From positions 89,947,181 to 90,011,180 of the forward strand of contig NC_044984.1 of the NCBI RefSeq assembly GCF_008728515.1: 64,000 bases of DNA. The letters run 5' to 3'. Position 1 is the stretch's first letter. The number at the start of each line of letters is the position of its first letter. The notes below the pieces were generated by a model. It had not been told where the DNA came from. It did not search any database and saw only the letters and a program-made list of their open reading frames with translations. Made by a program: the position numbers and the translations under genes. The DNA comes from Papio anubis (taxonomy: Eukaryota; Chordata; Mammalia; Primates; Cercopithecidae). Shown here in pieces: positions 11,619-22,360 of the stretch.

Positions 11619-11803
11619 CTTCTTCTTTTTTTTTTTTTTTGAGACAGAGTCTTGCTCTGTCGCTCAGGCTAGAGGGCAATGGCATGATGTTGGCTCACTG
11701 CAACCTCTGCCTCCACGGTTCAAGTGATTCTCCTGCCTCAGCCTCCCAAGTAACTGGAATTACAGGCATGCGTCACCATGCCTGGCTAATTTTTGTATTT
11801 TTA
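11619..11803 (-). mobile_element. antisense Alu, truncated
   Basis: Right arm and linker only. It ends at TTTTTGTATTTTTA, where the next antisense Alu was inserted. Confidence 0.9.
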
Positions 11804-11850
11804 TTCTTATGTTTATGTTTATGGATGCATGTATGTACGTATGTATGTTT
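11804..11850. repeat. (TATG)n-like microsatellite
   Basis: Imperfect TTATGTTTATG / TATGTACGTATG repeats at the tail of the adjoining Alu. Confidence 0.8.
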
Positions 11851-12135
11851 GAGACGGAGTCTCACTTTGTTGCCCAGGCTGGAGTGCAACGGCATGGTAT
11901 CGGCTCACTGCAACCTCCGTCTCCTAGGTTCAAGATATTCTCGTGACTCAGCCTCCCAAGCAGCTAGGATTACAGGCATGCGCCACCACGCCCGGCTACA
12001 TTTTTGCATTTTTAGTAGAGACAGGGTTTCACCATGTTGGCCAGGCTGGTCTCGAACTCCTGACCTCAGGTGATCCACCTGCCCTTGGCCTCCCAAAGTG
12101 CTGGGATTACAGGCGTGAGCCACCTTGCCCAGCCA
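11851..12135 (-). mobile_element. antisense Alu, full length
   Basis: GAGACGGAGTCTCACTTTG to CTTGCCCAGCC. It is inserted into the truncated Alu before it. Confidence 0.94.
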
Positions 12136-12427
12136 GCACTTTAGGAGGCCAAGGTGAGTGAATTGCTTGAGCCCAGGAGTTTGAGACCAGCCTGGGCAAC
12201 ATGGTAAAACCCCATCTCCAGCCTGGGTGACAGAGTGAGACTCGGTCTCAAAGTAAATAAATAAATAAGCAAATCTAAGTCATTACTAGCCAAGTATATG
12301 GTATTAAAAGTTAATTCATTTGTCAGAAAGGTGATTAAAGGGGAAAAAATTATTACATGCATTCTTTAAGTTTTGAAGCATCATAAGCACAAGGAATGAT
12401 CACTTTGCGACTGGTCCTGCTACAGAC

Positions 12428-12536
12428 CTGAATCGTTTGAGGTGCAGTCTGAGAACCTGAGGTAGGTGGCATATCATAAGTTGTTTCTGGGCTTCTGTGA
12501 GTACAACTGGTTTGGAGGAAAACCTTCTACGCTTTG
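12428..12536 (-). CDS. USP44: USP44 exon 4
   Basis: A 109-base exon too short to stand out as an ORF. Acceptor TTACAG, donor GTCTGT. Two bases complete Ser542, then 35 codons reading KRRRFSSKPVVLTEAQKQLM and ICHLPQVLRLHLKRF, and two bases start Arg578. The LRLHLKRF motif is a conserved beta strand of the USP palm domain. Phases fit exons 3 and 5 exactly. Confidence 0.96.
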
Positions 12537-12619
12537 CTGTAACATCAAAGAAAGAATAAAAATCAAATTTAATTTAAAGATGCAGGGAAAAGCTGAGTGA
12601 ACCTTCTTTTAATTAAGTC

Positions 12620-12720
12620 AGAAATGAAAAGTATCTACTGTGTTCTAGGCATTGTGCTGTGCTAGAGATACAGACACGGGTTTTGCCCTCGAGAAACTCA
12701 TGATCCACAATTAAACAAAA
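12620..12720 (+). repeat. old MIR/L2-type fragment
   Basis: TCTACTGTGTTCTAGGCATTGTGCTG, then GAGATACAGACACGGG; family not certain. Confidence 0.4.
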
Positions 12721-12831
12721 AACTTATGAGCTAGTCAAGTTAGATCTGTAATCAAGCACATGATTTAATAATAATCTTGCATATAATGTAATAGAACAAA
12801 GTATACTGCCATAGTATTTTTATTTACTTAT

Positions 12832-13117
12832 TTATTTAGAGACAGAGTCTCACTCGTTGCCCAGGCTGGAGTGCACTGGCGCGATCTCAGCTCACCACAA
12901 CCTCCGCTTCCTGGGTTCAAGCAATTCTCCTGCCTCAGCCTCCTGAGTAACTGGGACTATAGATGCATGCCACCACGCCCGTCTAATTTTTATATTTTCA
13001 GTAGAGACAGGGTTTCACTATGTTGGCCAGGCTGGTCTCGAACTTCTGACCTCGTGATCCACCTGCCTCGGCCTCCCAAAGTGCTGGGATTACAGACATG
13101 AGCCACTGCACCCGGCC
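12832..13117 (-). mobile_element. Alu (antisense)
   Basis: (TTTA)n tail, ends CACCCGGCC. Confidence 0.94.
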
Positions 13118-13206
13118 ATAATAGTATTCTTAAATGGAACTGGCCATACCAATTAATAGGAAAAGTTACAACATTCTGTAAACATTTTAATACACATTTC
13201 CCAAAC

Positions 13207-13497
13207 TTTTTTTCTTTTGAGATGGAGTTTTCGCTCGTCGCCCAGGCTGGAGTGCAATGGCGCGATCTCGGCTCACCACAACCTCCGCCTCCCGGGTTCA
13301 AGCGATTCTCCTGCTTCAGCCTCCCGAGTAACCAGGATTACAGGCATGCACCTCCACTCCCGGCTAATTTTGTATTTTTAGTAGAGATGGGGTTTCTTCG
13401 TGTTACCCAGGATGGTCTCGATCTCCTGACCTCGTGATCCGCCCGCCTCGGCCTCCCAAAGTGCTAGGATTACAGGCGTGAGCCACCGTGCCTGGCC
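13207..13497 (-). mobile_element. Alu (antisense)
   Basis: Full length, with intact GCCTCCCAAAGTGCTAGGATTA and terminal GTGCCTGGCC. Confidence 0.94.
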
Positions 13498-13559
13498 CCA
13501 AACTCTTAATTTAAAAGTCTGTGGTCAAAAGATTTAAAAAAGAAATAAGAAAAAAAAAT

Positions 13560-14090
13560 GTGTGTGGTCAGTTCATATACTAAGGCTAGTCAGAAACCCA
13601 GAGGAAGGTCCTGATTACCCAGAACATCCCTCCACTTTTCCTGGGGACCACCCCAGCCCTGGCCAATGGCTTAGGAAAGCAGGACTTTACCAGCTCTGAG
13701 GCCTCCCTCACTCAAGCGTTTTGCTTTTGCTCTTTCAGCACCAGATCTTAGACAGTTGGAACTCAGGATTCTTCTTGTCCCTTCTGCTTCCCTAGAGGTC
13801 CACCTATGGACTGTCCTGCAGCTGGGCCATCGGATACAGTTTGTTCCTGATGCCCAGGAGCTATCCTTCAACTTGCACACGAGCTCCGACTCCAGCCATG
13901 GCAGCAGCTGCTTCTCATGTGGGAAGCAGGCTCAGTCGACCATGAAGCTGAGCTCTAAGCCATCTTCGCTGGTCTTTCTTCCAGGTGTCTAACCCTGCGA
14001 TCCAGGTATCTGGCTGCTGGTGAATGTCCTGGACCTACCTCTGGATTGTCTCCTAGCACATCTGGTCCAAGGGTAGCCAGATAGGGGATG
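13560..14090. other. unidentified G/C-richer segment in USP44 intron 3
   Basis: Not Alu, L1 or L2 as far as I can tell. Short ORFs exist on both strands (the longest is 78 codons, + strand 13756-13992), and there are acceptor-like sites on + (TTTGCTCTTTCAG near 13739, CTTTCTTCCAG near 13984). I recognise no protein. It may be an old repeat or a degraded retrocopy. Confidence 0.4.
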
Positions 14091-14540
14091 TCAACTCCTC
14101 AGCGTATAATTGTAAACATTTTCATTGCTGTGTTAAAGTAGCTCTTTTAGGCCTGTATTTGGTAGCGTTAGTAAACACATAGAAATTTGCTACAAAACAA
14201 TATTCTGCATTCATAACATCACCCCCCAAATTTGGTGAGGAGAGCATGTGGGACTCATCACATTTATGTCCAAGAAAAAATAATACTTCATCATAACAAC
14301 TTTGACAAAGTTTTATTTAAAAAAAAAAAAAAAACACCTTATAAATTTAAGGTTACTTTATGTGTTTACATTAGACAGCACTCAGAAAAAAGTGTTAAAG
14401 TCATTCCAGGAAACCATCAATTGATAAAACATTTCTTCAATGTGGGAATATCCTATTTTTTGTTTACCTTAAAAGTTTAGTATCTAAAGCCTTAGAATCT
14501 ATTTGCGAGATAGGGAAATTAGGCAGAATACCTGAAAAAA

Positions 14541-14640
14541 TATATATAGTATAGTATAAACTAGTATAAACCATAGTATAGTTTACTATATAGTATACTA
14601 TACTACACCATATGTTTATATTATATATATATAAATAGTA
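14541..14640. repeat. A/T-rich palindromic patch
   Basis: Repeats of TATAGTATAG and ACTATA in both directions, e.g. CATAGTATAGTTTACTATA. Confidence 0.8.
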
Positions 14641-14662
14641 AGATACTATGTAAGTATATCTT

Positions 14663-14962
14663 TTTTTTTTTTGAGACTGGAGTCTGGTTCTTGGTCGCTT
14701 CAGGCTGGAGTGCAGTGGCCGGGATCTCAGCTCTCTACTGCAAGCTCCACCTCCCTGGCTTACCATTCTCCTGTTCTGCTAGCCTCCGGAGTAGCTGGGA
14801 CTACAGGCTCGGGCCACCTCACCCTGCTAAGTTTTGTATTTTAGTAGAGACGGAAAGCTTCACCGTGTCAGCCAGGATGGTCTCGATCTCCTGACCTCGT
14901 GATCCGCCCGTCTTGGCCTCCCAAAGTGCTGGGATTACAGGCTTGAGCCACCGCGCCCGGCC
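14663..14962 (-). mobile_element. AluY-type (antisense), OWM-like, with many small indels
   Basis: Exact 14-base TSD TGTAAGTATATCTT at 14649-14662 and 14963-14976. Has the GGCTTGAGCCACCGCGCCCGGCC end. The body carries several one- to three-base insertions (GGTTCTTGGTCGCTTCAGG, CGGAAAGCTTCACC). Confidence 0.93.
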
Positions 14963-15171
14963 TGTAAGTATATCTTATTCTTTTTTTGAATTTCAATAGG
15001 TTTGTGGTGAACAGGTGGTATTTGGTTACATAAATAAGTTACTTAGTGGTGATTTCTGAGATTTTGGTGTGCCCATCACCTGAGCAGTGCACACTGTACC
15101 CAATGTGTAGTGTTTTATCCCTTACTCCCTCCCACCCTTTCCCCTGAATCTGTAAAGTCCACTGGATCATT

Positions 15172-15502
15172 GTTATTATTATTATTATTATTATTTTTTT
15201 TTTTTTTTTTTTTTTTTTTGAGACGGCGTCTCGCTCTGTCGCCCACGCTGGAGTGGAATGGCATGATCTCGGCTCACTGCAACCTCCACCTCCCGGGTTC
15301 AAGTGATTCTCCTGCCTTGGCCTCTGGAGTAGCTGGGATGACAGGCGCCCGCCACCATGCCTGGCTAATTTTTGTATTTTTAGTAGAGATGGGGTTTCAC
15401 CATGTTGGCCAGGCTGGTCTCGAACTCCTGACCTCAGGTGATCCACCCACCTCAGCCTCTCAAAGTGCTGGGATTACAGGTGTAAGCCACCATGCCCAGC
15501 CC
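15172..15502 (-). mobile_element. Alu (antisense) with (TTA)n-poly(T) tail
   Basis: TSD CACTGGATCATT on both sides (15160-15171 and 15504-15515). Confidence 0.95.
15174..15194. repeat. (TTA)n microsatellite
   Basis: Seven TTA units at the outer end of the Alu tail. Confidence 0.85.
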
Positions 15503-15593
15503 ACACTGGATCATTCTTACGCCTTTGTATCCTCATAGCTTAACTCCCACTATATATATATACATTGACAGAGGAGGTAAGACACAGCAGATC

Positions 15594-15613
15594 TGTGTGT
15601 GTGTGTGTGTGTG
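15594..15613. repeat. (TG)n microsatellite
   Basis: About ten TG units between the TSD and the T-tail of the next Alu. Confidence 0.92.
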
Positions 15614-15893
15614 TTTTTTGAGACAGCGTCTTGTTCTGTTACCCAGGTTGGAGTGCAGTGGCACGATCTCGGCTCACTGCAATCTCTGCCTTCTGGGTTC
15701 AAGAGATTCTCCTGCCTCAGCCTCCCAAGTAGCTGGGATTATGGACACACTCCACCACATCCGGCTAATTTCTGTATTTTTAGTAGAGATGGGGTTTCGC
15801 CATGTTGCCCAGGCTGGTCTTGACCTCAAGTGATCCACTTGCCTTGGTCTCCCAAAGTGTTAGGATTACAGGTGTGAGCCACCACACCTGGCC
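15596..15893 (-). mobile_element. Alu (antisense)
   Basis: TSD ACACAGCAGATCTG at 15582-15595 and 15895-15908. The tail has become the (TG)n tract. Confidence 0.95.
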
Positions 15894-15954
15894 AACACAG
15901 CAGATCTGATGTGGTTTTACACACCATTTCCTTGGAGGAAGATGCTTCTTTTCT

Positions 15955-16243
15955 GTTTTGTTTTGTTTGAGACAGAGTTTCACTCTTGCTCAGGCTGGAG
16001 TGAGGTGGCGCAATCTCAGCTCACTGCAACCTCTGCCTCCTGGGTTCAAGCAATTCTCCTGTCTCAGCCTCCCGAGTAGCTGGGATTACAAGTGTGTGCC
16101 ACCATGCCCAGCTAATTTTTGTATTTTTAGTAGAGACGGGGTTTCACCACATTGGCCAGGGTGGTCTTGAACTCCTGACCTCGGGTGATCTGCCCGCCTC
16201 GGCCTCCCAACGTGCTAGGATTACGTGAGCCACTGCACCTGGC
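15955..16243 (-). mobile_element. Alu (antisense)
   Basis: (TTTTG)n tail. Flanks share a GCTTCTTTTCTG / GCTTCTCTTG-like duplication. Confidence 0.94.
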
Positions 16244-16254
16244 CGAGAACGCTT

Positions 16255-16450
16255 CTCTTGAACTGAAGTGGCTGTTTCACCCCCAGTGTCAGGTTCCCAT
16301 GCGCTCCTCTATTAGAGCACTTATCACAGTGGATCCTGTCTATTCGCCTCCTCCATTAAGAATGTAAGCACCTTGACAGCATCTCACCTGTACCTACAGA
16401 CACTGGGAATAACTAACACAGAACAGACAGGGCATGGTTTTGAATAAATC
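16255..16450 (+). mobile_element. L2 3'-end fragment (sense)
   Basis: Contains the L2 tail pattern: AATGTAAGCACCTTGA, then GGCATGGTTTTGAATAAAT. Confidence 0.5.
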
Positions 16451-16911
16451 TTTGTTTTGACGAAGCCAATCTCCACAGCAGGAGTCCTGCATATGGTATT
16501 TCCTATTTTATGTGTATAGACACACACACATACATTTATCTACATATCATTTTGATACGTAGCAAGAAAAAGCTCATAAAACAAGTGTTTCATTCACACT
16601 ACATGCCATGCTTTCGTTTCATTATTCCTCTTTGCTATTTTATTCTGCTCCACATATCATATTTAAACTTGTCATGAATCTTCTCTCCCCAAAATTGTCT
16701 ACAGGATCAGAAACAATTTAAATTCCATCAGTATGGCCAAACAAATGCATAGTTCATAAACGCCAATTATAAGTGAAAATGTCTGTTTCTTTTGACAAAC
16801 TGAAAAAAAGTTCATTTTCATAACTGCTAAAGATTTCTTTCAGCTTCCTCTCATCTGCGTTTCTCTTTATCATTCCTAGGAAAGCACCGAGAACACACCG
16901 TCTTTACTCAC

Positions 16912-17107
16912 AGTTACACTGGTCACATACGTAGATTTTTCCTTCTAAAGCTTCAGTTTCTGTAAATTTGGCCAACATTTCAGTAACCAGACATGGCTGA
17001 GACGCAATATCTTTTCCACTGCATTGATATCTTTCTGGAAACTCCAATGACAAGTCCCAGAAAGGTTCTATGGTATTGGATTTGTTGTCACATGCAAGAC
17101 ATGTAAC
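16912..17107 (-). CDS. USP44: USP44 exon 3
   Basis: Acceptor TCATTTGCAG, donor GTGAGT. 65 codons (residues 477-541) plus the first base of Ser542. It begins [10 protein letters not shown] and ends [11 protein letters not shown]. The two CxxC pairs (479/482 and 537/540) form the zinc ribbon of the USP fingers subdomain that grips ubiquitin. Confidence 0.97.
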
Positions 17108-17507
17108 CTGCAAATGAGAATGAGTTCCTAAGATTATAATCTTTCCGTCAAAACATTAACTCTTTTCACTAGAGATCATTGCCAGTAAATAAGCTTTTCT
17201 CATGAAAATGCACCATTAGAATTCTGAATAATCTGCCTTATATTGTTGTCAGGAAATCTTTCCTTATGATTTTTCCTTCCAAAAGACTGGTATCAGAGCC
17301 ATCATGAATTGGTTGCTTTAACTACTGGGCATTCAAAAAGCTCTAAGGGCATTAAATTTAGGCAAAAATCCAAACTGTGGACACACTGAATAGAAACACA
17401 GTATGTATATGTATACATAGAAACATACATATGATGTATATTCACATGCATTAAATTTAATGTATTTATGTCATTAGGCTTGAGGTTCCTCACTGTTTCT
17501 CCTTCAT

Positions 17508-17801
17508 CTTTTTTATTTTGAGATGGAGTCTCGCTCTGTCCCCAGTGCTAGGGTGCAATGGCGCAATCTCGGCTCACTGCAACCTCCGGCTCTCAAGTTC
17601 AAGTGATTCTCCTGCCTCAGCCTCCTGAGTAGCTGGACTACAGGCGCAGCTATCACAAACCCAGCTAATTTTTCTGTTTTTAGTAAAGACGGGCTTTCGC
17701 CATGTTGGCCAGGATGGTCTTGAACTCCTGACTTTAGGTGATCCGCTCACCTAGGCCTGCCAAAGTGCTAGGATTACAGGCATGAGTCACCATGCCCGGC
17801 C
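17508..17801 (-). mobile_element. Alu (antisense)
   Basis: Flanking TSD CTCC(TT)CATCTTTT-like. Ends CATGCCCGGCC. Confidence 0.94.
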
Positions 17802-18410
17802 TCTCCATCTTTTGCTGATTTTTCTTCCTAAACCCAAATACTACAATCTCTTAACCCAATCCAATCTTAACCATATTACAAGTAAAATACTATCTTTTCA
17901 TTAGGCAGATTTTGAGACCCTGACAACTGATAATTTCAAAAGACAAGACATATGACATAAATGATGATGTCATACTCCTATTTGAAGCAAACATCACATT
18001 AAAATCTCCATCCAAACACAGAAAACACAAAAACCATGGAGCTGTTTTAACAACTTACACAGGTAACGTAGCAACCGGAAAGGAAATGAGTAGTAACTTC
18101 AGTGAAACATTCCGCAGGATTTAATACCAACAAATACTGCACATAACTGAAGACAGACTCCACGAACTAACAATTCACATATGATATGAAATATTATAAA
18201 GAACCTCTTTCATACAAGCTATTGCTCTGGCACAGGCAACGAAATAAAGAAGCCAGTTCTAATATAGATTTTAGATTTCACAAATTGACACAAAGAACTC
18301 TCCTGGTGTTTATAGTCTAAGACTCAGTAGTGCCAGGGCCAGACATTTTGAGGATTTTCTCGAATTAAACAAAAACAAAAACAAAAGCAAAAACACACAA
18401 AAAGCTATCC

Positions 18411-18550
18411 CAGTCTGAGTGTAGTGGCTCATGCCTGTAATCCCAGCACTTTGAGAGGCCAAAGCGGGAGGACCGCTTGAGCCCAGGAGTTTGAGACCAG
18501 CCTGGGCAACACAGTGAGACCTTGTCTCTATAAAAAATAAATAAATAAAA
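18411..18550 (+). mobile_element. Alu left-arm monomer (FLAM-like)
   Basis: Single arm ending CTTGTCTCTAT followed by an (AAAT)n tail. Confidence 0.85.
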
Positions 18551-18717
18551 AGGAAAAGCCATTACAGCAACCAATTGTCTTAAATCTCCTGAGAACCAGT
18601 TCCATAAGAGTGTATTAAAGAAAGAGAAGCAAAAAGCTGGTACAATAATTTTTATTAATTTCAAAATTCATTTATAATGGAAAAAACAAGCACAGAGCCA
18701 CTCTCATACTACTGGAA

Positions 18718-18735
18718 ATATATATATATATATAG
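18718..18735. repeat. (TA)n microsatellite
   Basis: About nine TA units. Confidence 0.85.
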
Positions 18736-18928
18736 AAAAGAAAATCACTTTCTGGAAAGAACTTTGTCACCAAGTATCCAGAAGTCTTACTCTGACAAAG
18801 TCAACTTCCAGGACTCTGTCATAAGGAAATCAAAAAGTTAATTGATGACATTATAATAATGAAAAAAATTAACAACAGTCAACAATAAGGGAATGGTTAA
18901 CTAAGTTATGGTATAAACATACAATGTG

Positions 18929-19217
18929 GCCAGGCACGATGGCTCATGCCTGTAAGCCCAGCACTTTGGGAGGCTGAGGCGGGCGGATCACAAGGTCAGG
19001 AGATCGAGACCATCCTGGCTAACACGGTGAAACCCCATCTCTACTAAAAATACAAAAAAATTTGCCAGGCATGGTGGTGGACGCCTGTAGTCCCAGCTAC
19101 TCGGGAGGCTGAGGCAGGAGAATGGTGTGAACCCAGGAGGCGGAGCTTGCAGTGAGCCAAGATTGTACCACTGCACTCCAGCCTGGGCAACAGAGTGAGA
19201 CTCTCTCAAAAAAAAAT
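18929..19217 (+). mobile_element. Alu (sense)
   Basis: GGCCAGGCACGATGGC to CTCTCTCAAAAAAAAA. AluY-like CAAGGTCAGGAGATCGAGACCA. Confidence 0.95.
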
Positions 19218-20183
19218 TATGTTAAACAGCAGAAATATACCAAAAAAACACAAAAAATTATGAACATTGAAATGTTTTGAAAAGAATGATGAAATATTTT
19301 TAATTACTGGAAAATCATTACAATATTAAATGGGAAAAGCAGGTAAATGCAAAATGATCAATTATGGGAAAAAATATGTATATATGTGCAGGAGAAAAAA
19401 AGACTAGAAGAAAATATACCAAAATATTGATAGTTTTACCTATGGATTGTGGGGTTATAGGATTAGAGAATGATTTTTCTTTTCTTCTATATAGATTTCC
19501 TATATTATATAGGTTTCCTGTAACTACATGTTGCATTCTGTAATAGTGTATTTTAAAACTTTTGCATAAAAAGGAAATGACAGAGAAAGATGGAGAAGTA
19601 AAATTGCATGTTAACACAAGTACAATTCTTATTTGCTAATTAACTCAAAGTCTTTGCATTTCTGAAACACTGAAAAATAAACTTCATAGATATTCCTTAA
19701 GAAGAATTACATCTGAAATATTTAAACAACATTCTAGGAAAGTATGCTATAAAAACAAAAGATGGACTTATTACAATGAAAGTTGAACTGAAGAACAGAG
19801 GCAGGTGTGCAGGGGGAAGGAAATGACCTAAAAGCCTAATAGCTTCAGTTATAAAAAAAAATTTGTTTAAATCTGTGTGTTATGGGAAAGTAGAGAGCCT
19901 TATGTCTATTAATATTTCACCAATAAGTCCACTCAGCATAGAGAACCTTTACTTAGAAGATTCTGGTTTTGTAGTCTACCTTATCATGACAAAGGAAACT
20001 TTTGAGCAGTAATTAAAATAAAAGAAAATCATTTAAAATTATTCTAGATGGAATCACTTTTGTTTACCTTAAAATTTCCCTACCTATTGTTAAAGCTTTC
20101 AGACCATGACCCTTTGGTTTTATAGGAAGTCCTCCAGGGCTACTCCTTGGTCCCTGAAATTGCTCAAGTATGCACCATTTTCT

Positions 20184-20502
20184 TTCTTTCTTTCCTTTAT
20201 TTCTTTATTTTTTTTTTTCTGAGACAGAGTCTCGCTCTGTCACCCAGGCTGGAGTGCCATGGCACAGTCTCAGCTCATTGCAACCTCCACCTCCTGGGTT
20301 CAAGTGATTCTCCTGACTCAGCCTCCCAAGTAGCTGAGATTACAGGCGTCTGCCACCACACTCAGCAAACTTTTGTATTTTTAGTAGAGACGGGGTTTCA
20401 CCATGTTAGTCAGGCTGGTCTTGAACTCCTGACCTCAGGTGATTCACCTGCCATGGCCTTCCAAAGTGCTGGGATTACAGGCATGAGCCCCCGCGCCAGG
20501 CC
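20184..20502 (-). mobile_element. Alu (antisense)
   Basis: Flanks ATGCACCATTTTC / GTGCACCATTTCC form the TSD. Confidence 0.94.
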
Positions 20503-20869
20503 ATGTGCACCATTTCCATTCCCAGTATAGCAGCATCTTTAAATCTGTTCCCTCTGGGATTAAACCCTCCTCTTCTCAATCCCTCAGATAATGAATGTAA
20601 TACTGGTAACCTAGAGAGCTCCGTCTCCTGATTTCTCCCTCCCTCCAAAAGCTTTTGATACCATGGATGTAAAACTACTTCCAATGATTCATGAAAGAAG
20701 GAATTGTAAATGAGTGAGCTGATTTCTCTACACATATTTATAAAAACAATCTATTTTGACCTGAAAATCGTACTAGCTTAACACACTAGATGTACATAGA
20801 ATATGCCTTTTTATAGGCTACACTTTATGAACTCCCAATGATGAAAATAAGATTAAAAAAAATCCATAC

Positions 20870-22297
20870 CTGACTAAGAAGTTGTCCATGAAAAATGTTA
20901 TTTACAACATTCAGAACTTGTTTGATGAGTTTCCTTTGAGAAGTGGGGATAAGAGCTGGTAAACTGGTACCGGTTGTCTCTAATTCATGTTGTATTTTAT
21001 CTAAAAGTTCACAAAGAAATTCCTGAGCATCTTGTTGGGCGTAACCACGAAAGGCAGGAATGAGTCTCCACACTGAGTGTAGCATAGCAAATGGTGAGAC
21101 CAACGCCCACTTTCCAGACCACATGACTTGGAACAAAGTATGCAATTCATGACAAAGAGAAAGGTACTGTGAAGTTGGCTCCCTTGGCTGAATAAGTTCC
21201 ATCTTTCTACTTTTTGATGCTCCACCACTTAGTCCTGATGACAGACTTGATTGTCTGGAGCGAACAAAACCTGTATCTTTTTCTTGACATTCATTCATTT
21301 GATATACTGTATCTGTGACTGGTGGATGCTTACAGAAAGATCTTTTCTTCTCACTAGCAGTCACAGCCAGCCATTGGTTCAGATCAAGCTTTAAAAAACA
21401 TTGTCGAAAAATAAGTAAATGACTCAACACCTGAAGAACAGAATTCATATAGCAAGTATTCCCCAAATTTCTCAATCCTGTTACACCAGGAGTTACTATT
21501 GGCTTTCGTTTAACTGAGGAGTCATTGATTTTTTGAGATCTTTCATCTTCTGAGGTAGAGAGTACTTTGTCTTTTGCTGTTGACGCTGGCATTTGTGCTG
21601 GCACCTGAACAGGAACTATTTCTATTATGGTCGACTGAGCGAGCCCTTGTAAACGTAAACTCTTTCTTGGAGGCATACTTTCCAATTCTGCTTTAACTTG
21701 ATACTCTAATTCTTGCCGTCTTCGCTTTACTTCTCTTTTTACTACTAATTTTTCCTGAAATTGTTCTTCTTGCTTTTTTCTTCCAATGGGTGATTGTTCA
21801 AACCATGTTCGAAAGATTTTACCCATTAATATCCTTCTCCTGTGCCAAAGAGCAGTATACATTTGATCTTCATTTTGAAGCAGAGATTGGGCACCGTCAT
21901 ATAAGAAATAAGAATCATCACTTGTACCCATGGACCGTAAAACCATCCCACTACGAGTCATGCAGTGATAATTTTGACTTTTGATTGCACTTAATGTACT
22001 CCGTAGTAACTTCAGGTCTCCAGTTGCATTATCATTCAGAACATAATCGTCACAAAGGTAACAAAAAACATACATCTCATTCACCTCCAATGCAACAGGA
22101 TGACTGCTTTCTTGAAAGTGCTTGAGTGCGTGCTCTTCAATATATCTTCCACAGGCAACATGGGAGCAGCTAAGGCAAGCCCAAATGGACTCGGTCGTGT
22201 TGCAGTCCACACAGTGCCATTTCTGAGGGTTGAGGCTGGAATGGTCTTGAGCAAGCCGCAGCTGCCCAACATGTTTGCACTTATCCATTGTTAGCAT
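20870..22297 (-). CDS. USP44: USP44 first coding exon (exon 2)
   Basis: 476 codons from ATG (22297-22295) to a CAG|GTATGG donor. Residues about 1-110 form a UBP-type zinc finger, with C7, H9, C29, C32, C41, C44, C49, H56, H60 and H66 as ligands, which binds the free ubiquitin C-terminus. A basic cluster KREVKRRR (187-194) is a candidate nuclear signal. The USP domain starts near 270. The Cys box GLRNLGNTCYMNSVLQ places the nucleophile at C282, as known for human USP44. A serine-rich insert lies at 349-362 and QQDAQEF at 421-427. The start is chosen because it gives the family's MLxMDxCKHVG terminus. A second in-frame ATG lies three codons later. All expected catalytic residues are intact. Confidence 0.98.
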
Positions 22298-22360
22298 TTA
22301 TTTAGTCTAGCTGAGAAACGCATAATCCAAACAAGTCTCTGTTCACAACACTTGAAGCAT
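22298..22360 (-). other. USP44: USP44 exon 2, 5' UTR part (inferred)
   Basis: On the - strand GTTTAGTTTTCAG at 22361 is a good acceptor. A second candidate, GCGTTTCTCAG, lies about 45 bases nearer the ATG. Confidence 0.55.

Larger units (their letters stand above)
11579..12268 (+). mobile_element. sense Alu broken by antisense Alus (11579-11607 and 12136-12268)
   Basis: The sense Alu starts GCCAGGCGCGGTGGC, breaks at TGTAAT, and resumes at AGCACTTTAGGAGGCC after 12135. Its right part has an internal deletion and ends in (AAAT)n. Confidence 0.85.
8954..12427 (-). other. USP44: USP44 intron 4
   Basis: Contains several Alus, one LTR-like element (about 10533-11222) and a complex Alu nest (11579-12268). 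The stretch 9540-10230 shows no repeat or gene that I can name. Confidence 0.85.
12537..16911 (-). other. USP44: USP44 intron 3
   Basis: Six antisense Alus (one OWM-type), an A/T-rich palindromic patch and several microsatellites. An unidentified G/C-richer segment lies at 13560-14090. The segment 12620-12720 resembles an old MIR/L2-type repeat. The stretch 16450-16911 holds nothing I can name. Confidence 0.85.
18700..19500 (+). mobile_element. L1M-like 3' sequence, interrupted by an Alu
   Basis: The pattern AACAATAAGGGAATGGTTAA, then GTTATGGTATAAACATACAATG, is common in old L1 3' ends. It resumes beyond the Alu at 18929-19217 with AAATGGGAAAAGCAGG. Confidence 0.5.
17108..20869 (-). other. 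USP44: USP44 intron 2
   Basis: Contains Alus, L1M-like A/T-rich sequence at 18700-19500, and unique DNA (17110-17500, 17805-18410, 19500-20180, 20505-20869) with no recognisable gene. Confidence 0.85.

Noticed and set aside
15110..15538. ORFs of 100-150 codons reading LALSPRLECSGTISAHCNL or similar, here and at dozens of other places.
   Set aside because: These are translations of antisense Alu elements and do not represent genes.
21001..21228. ORFs in other frames of USP44 exon 2 (also 21790-21984, 22081-22294).
   Set aside because: Shadows of the 476-codon reading frame.
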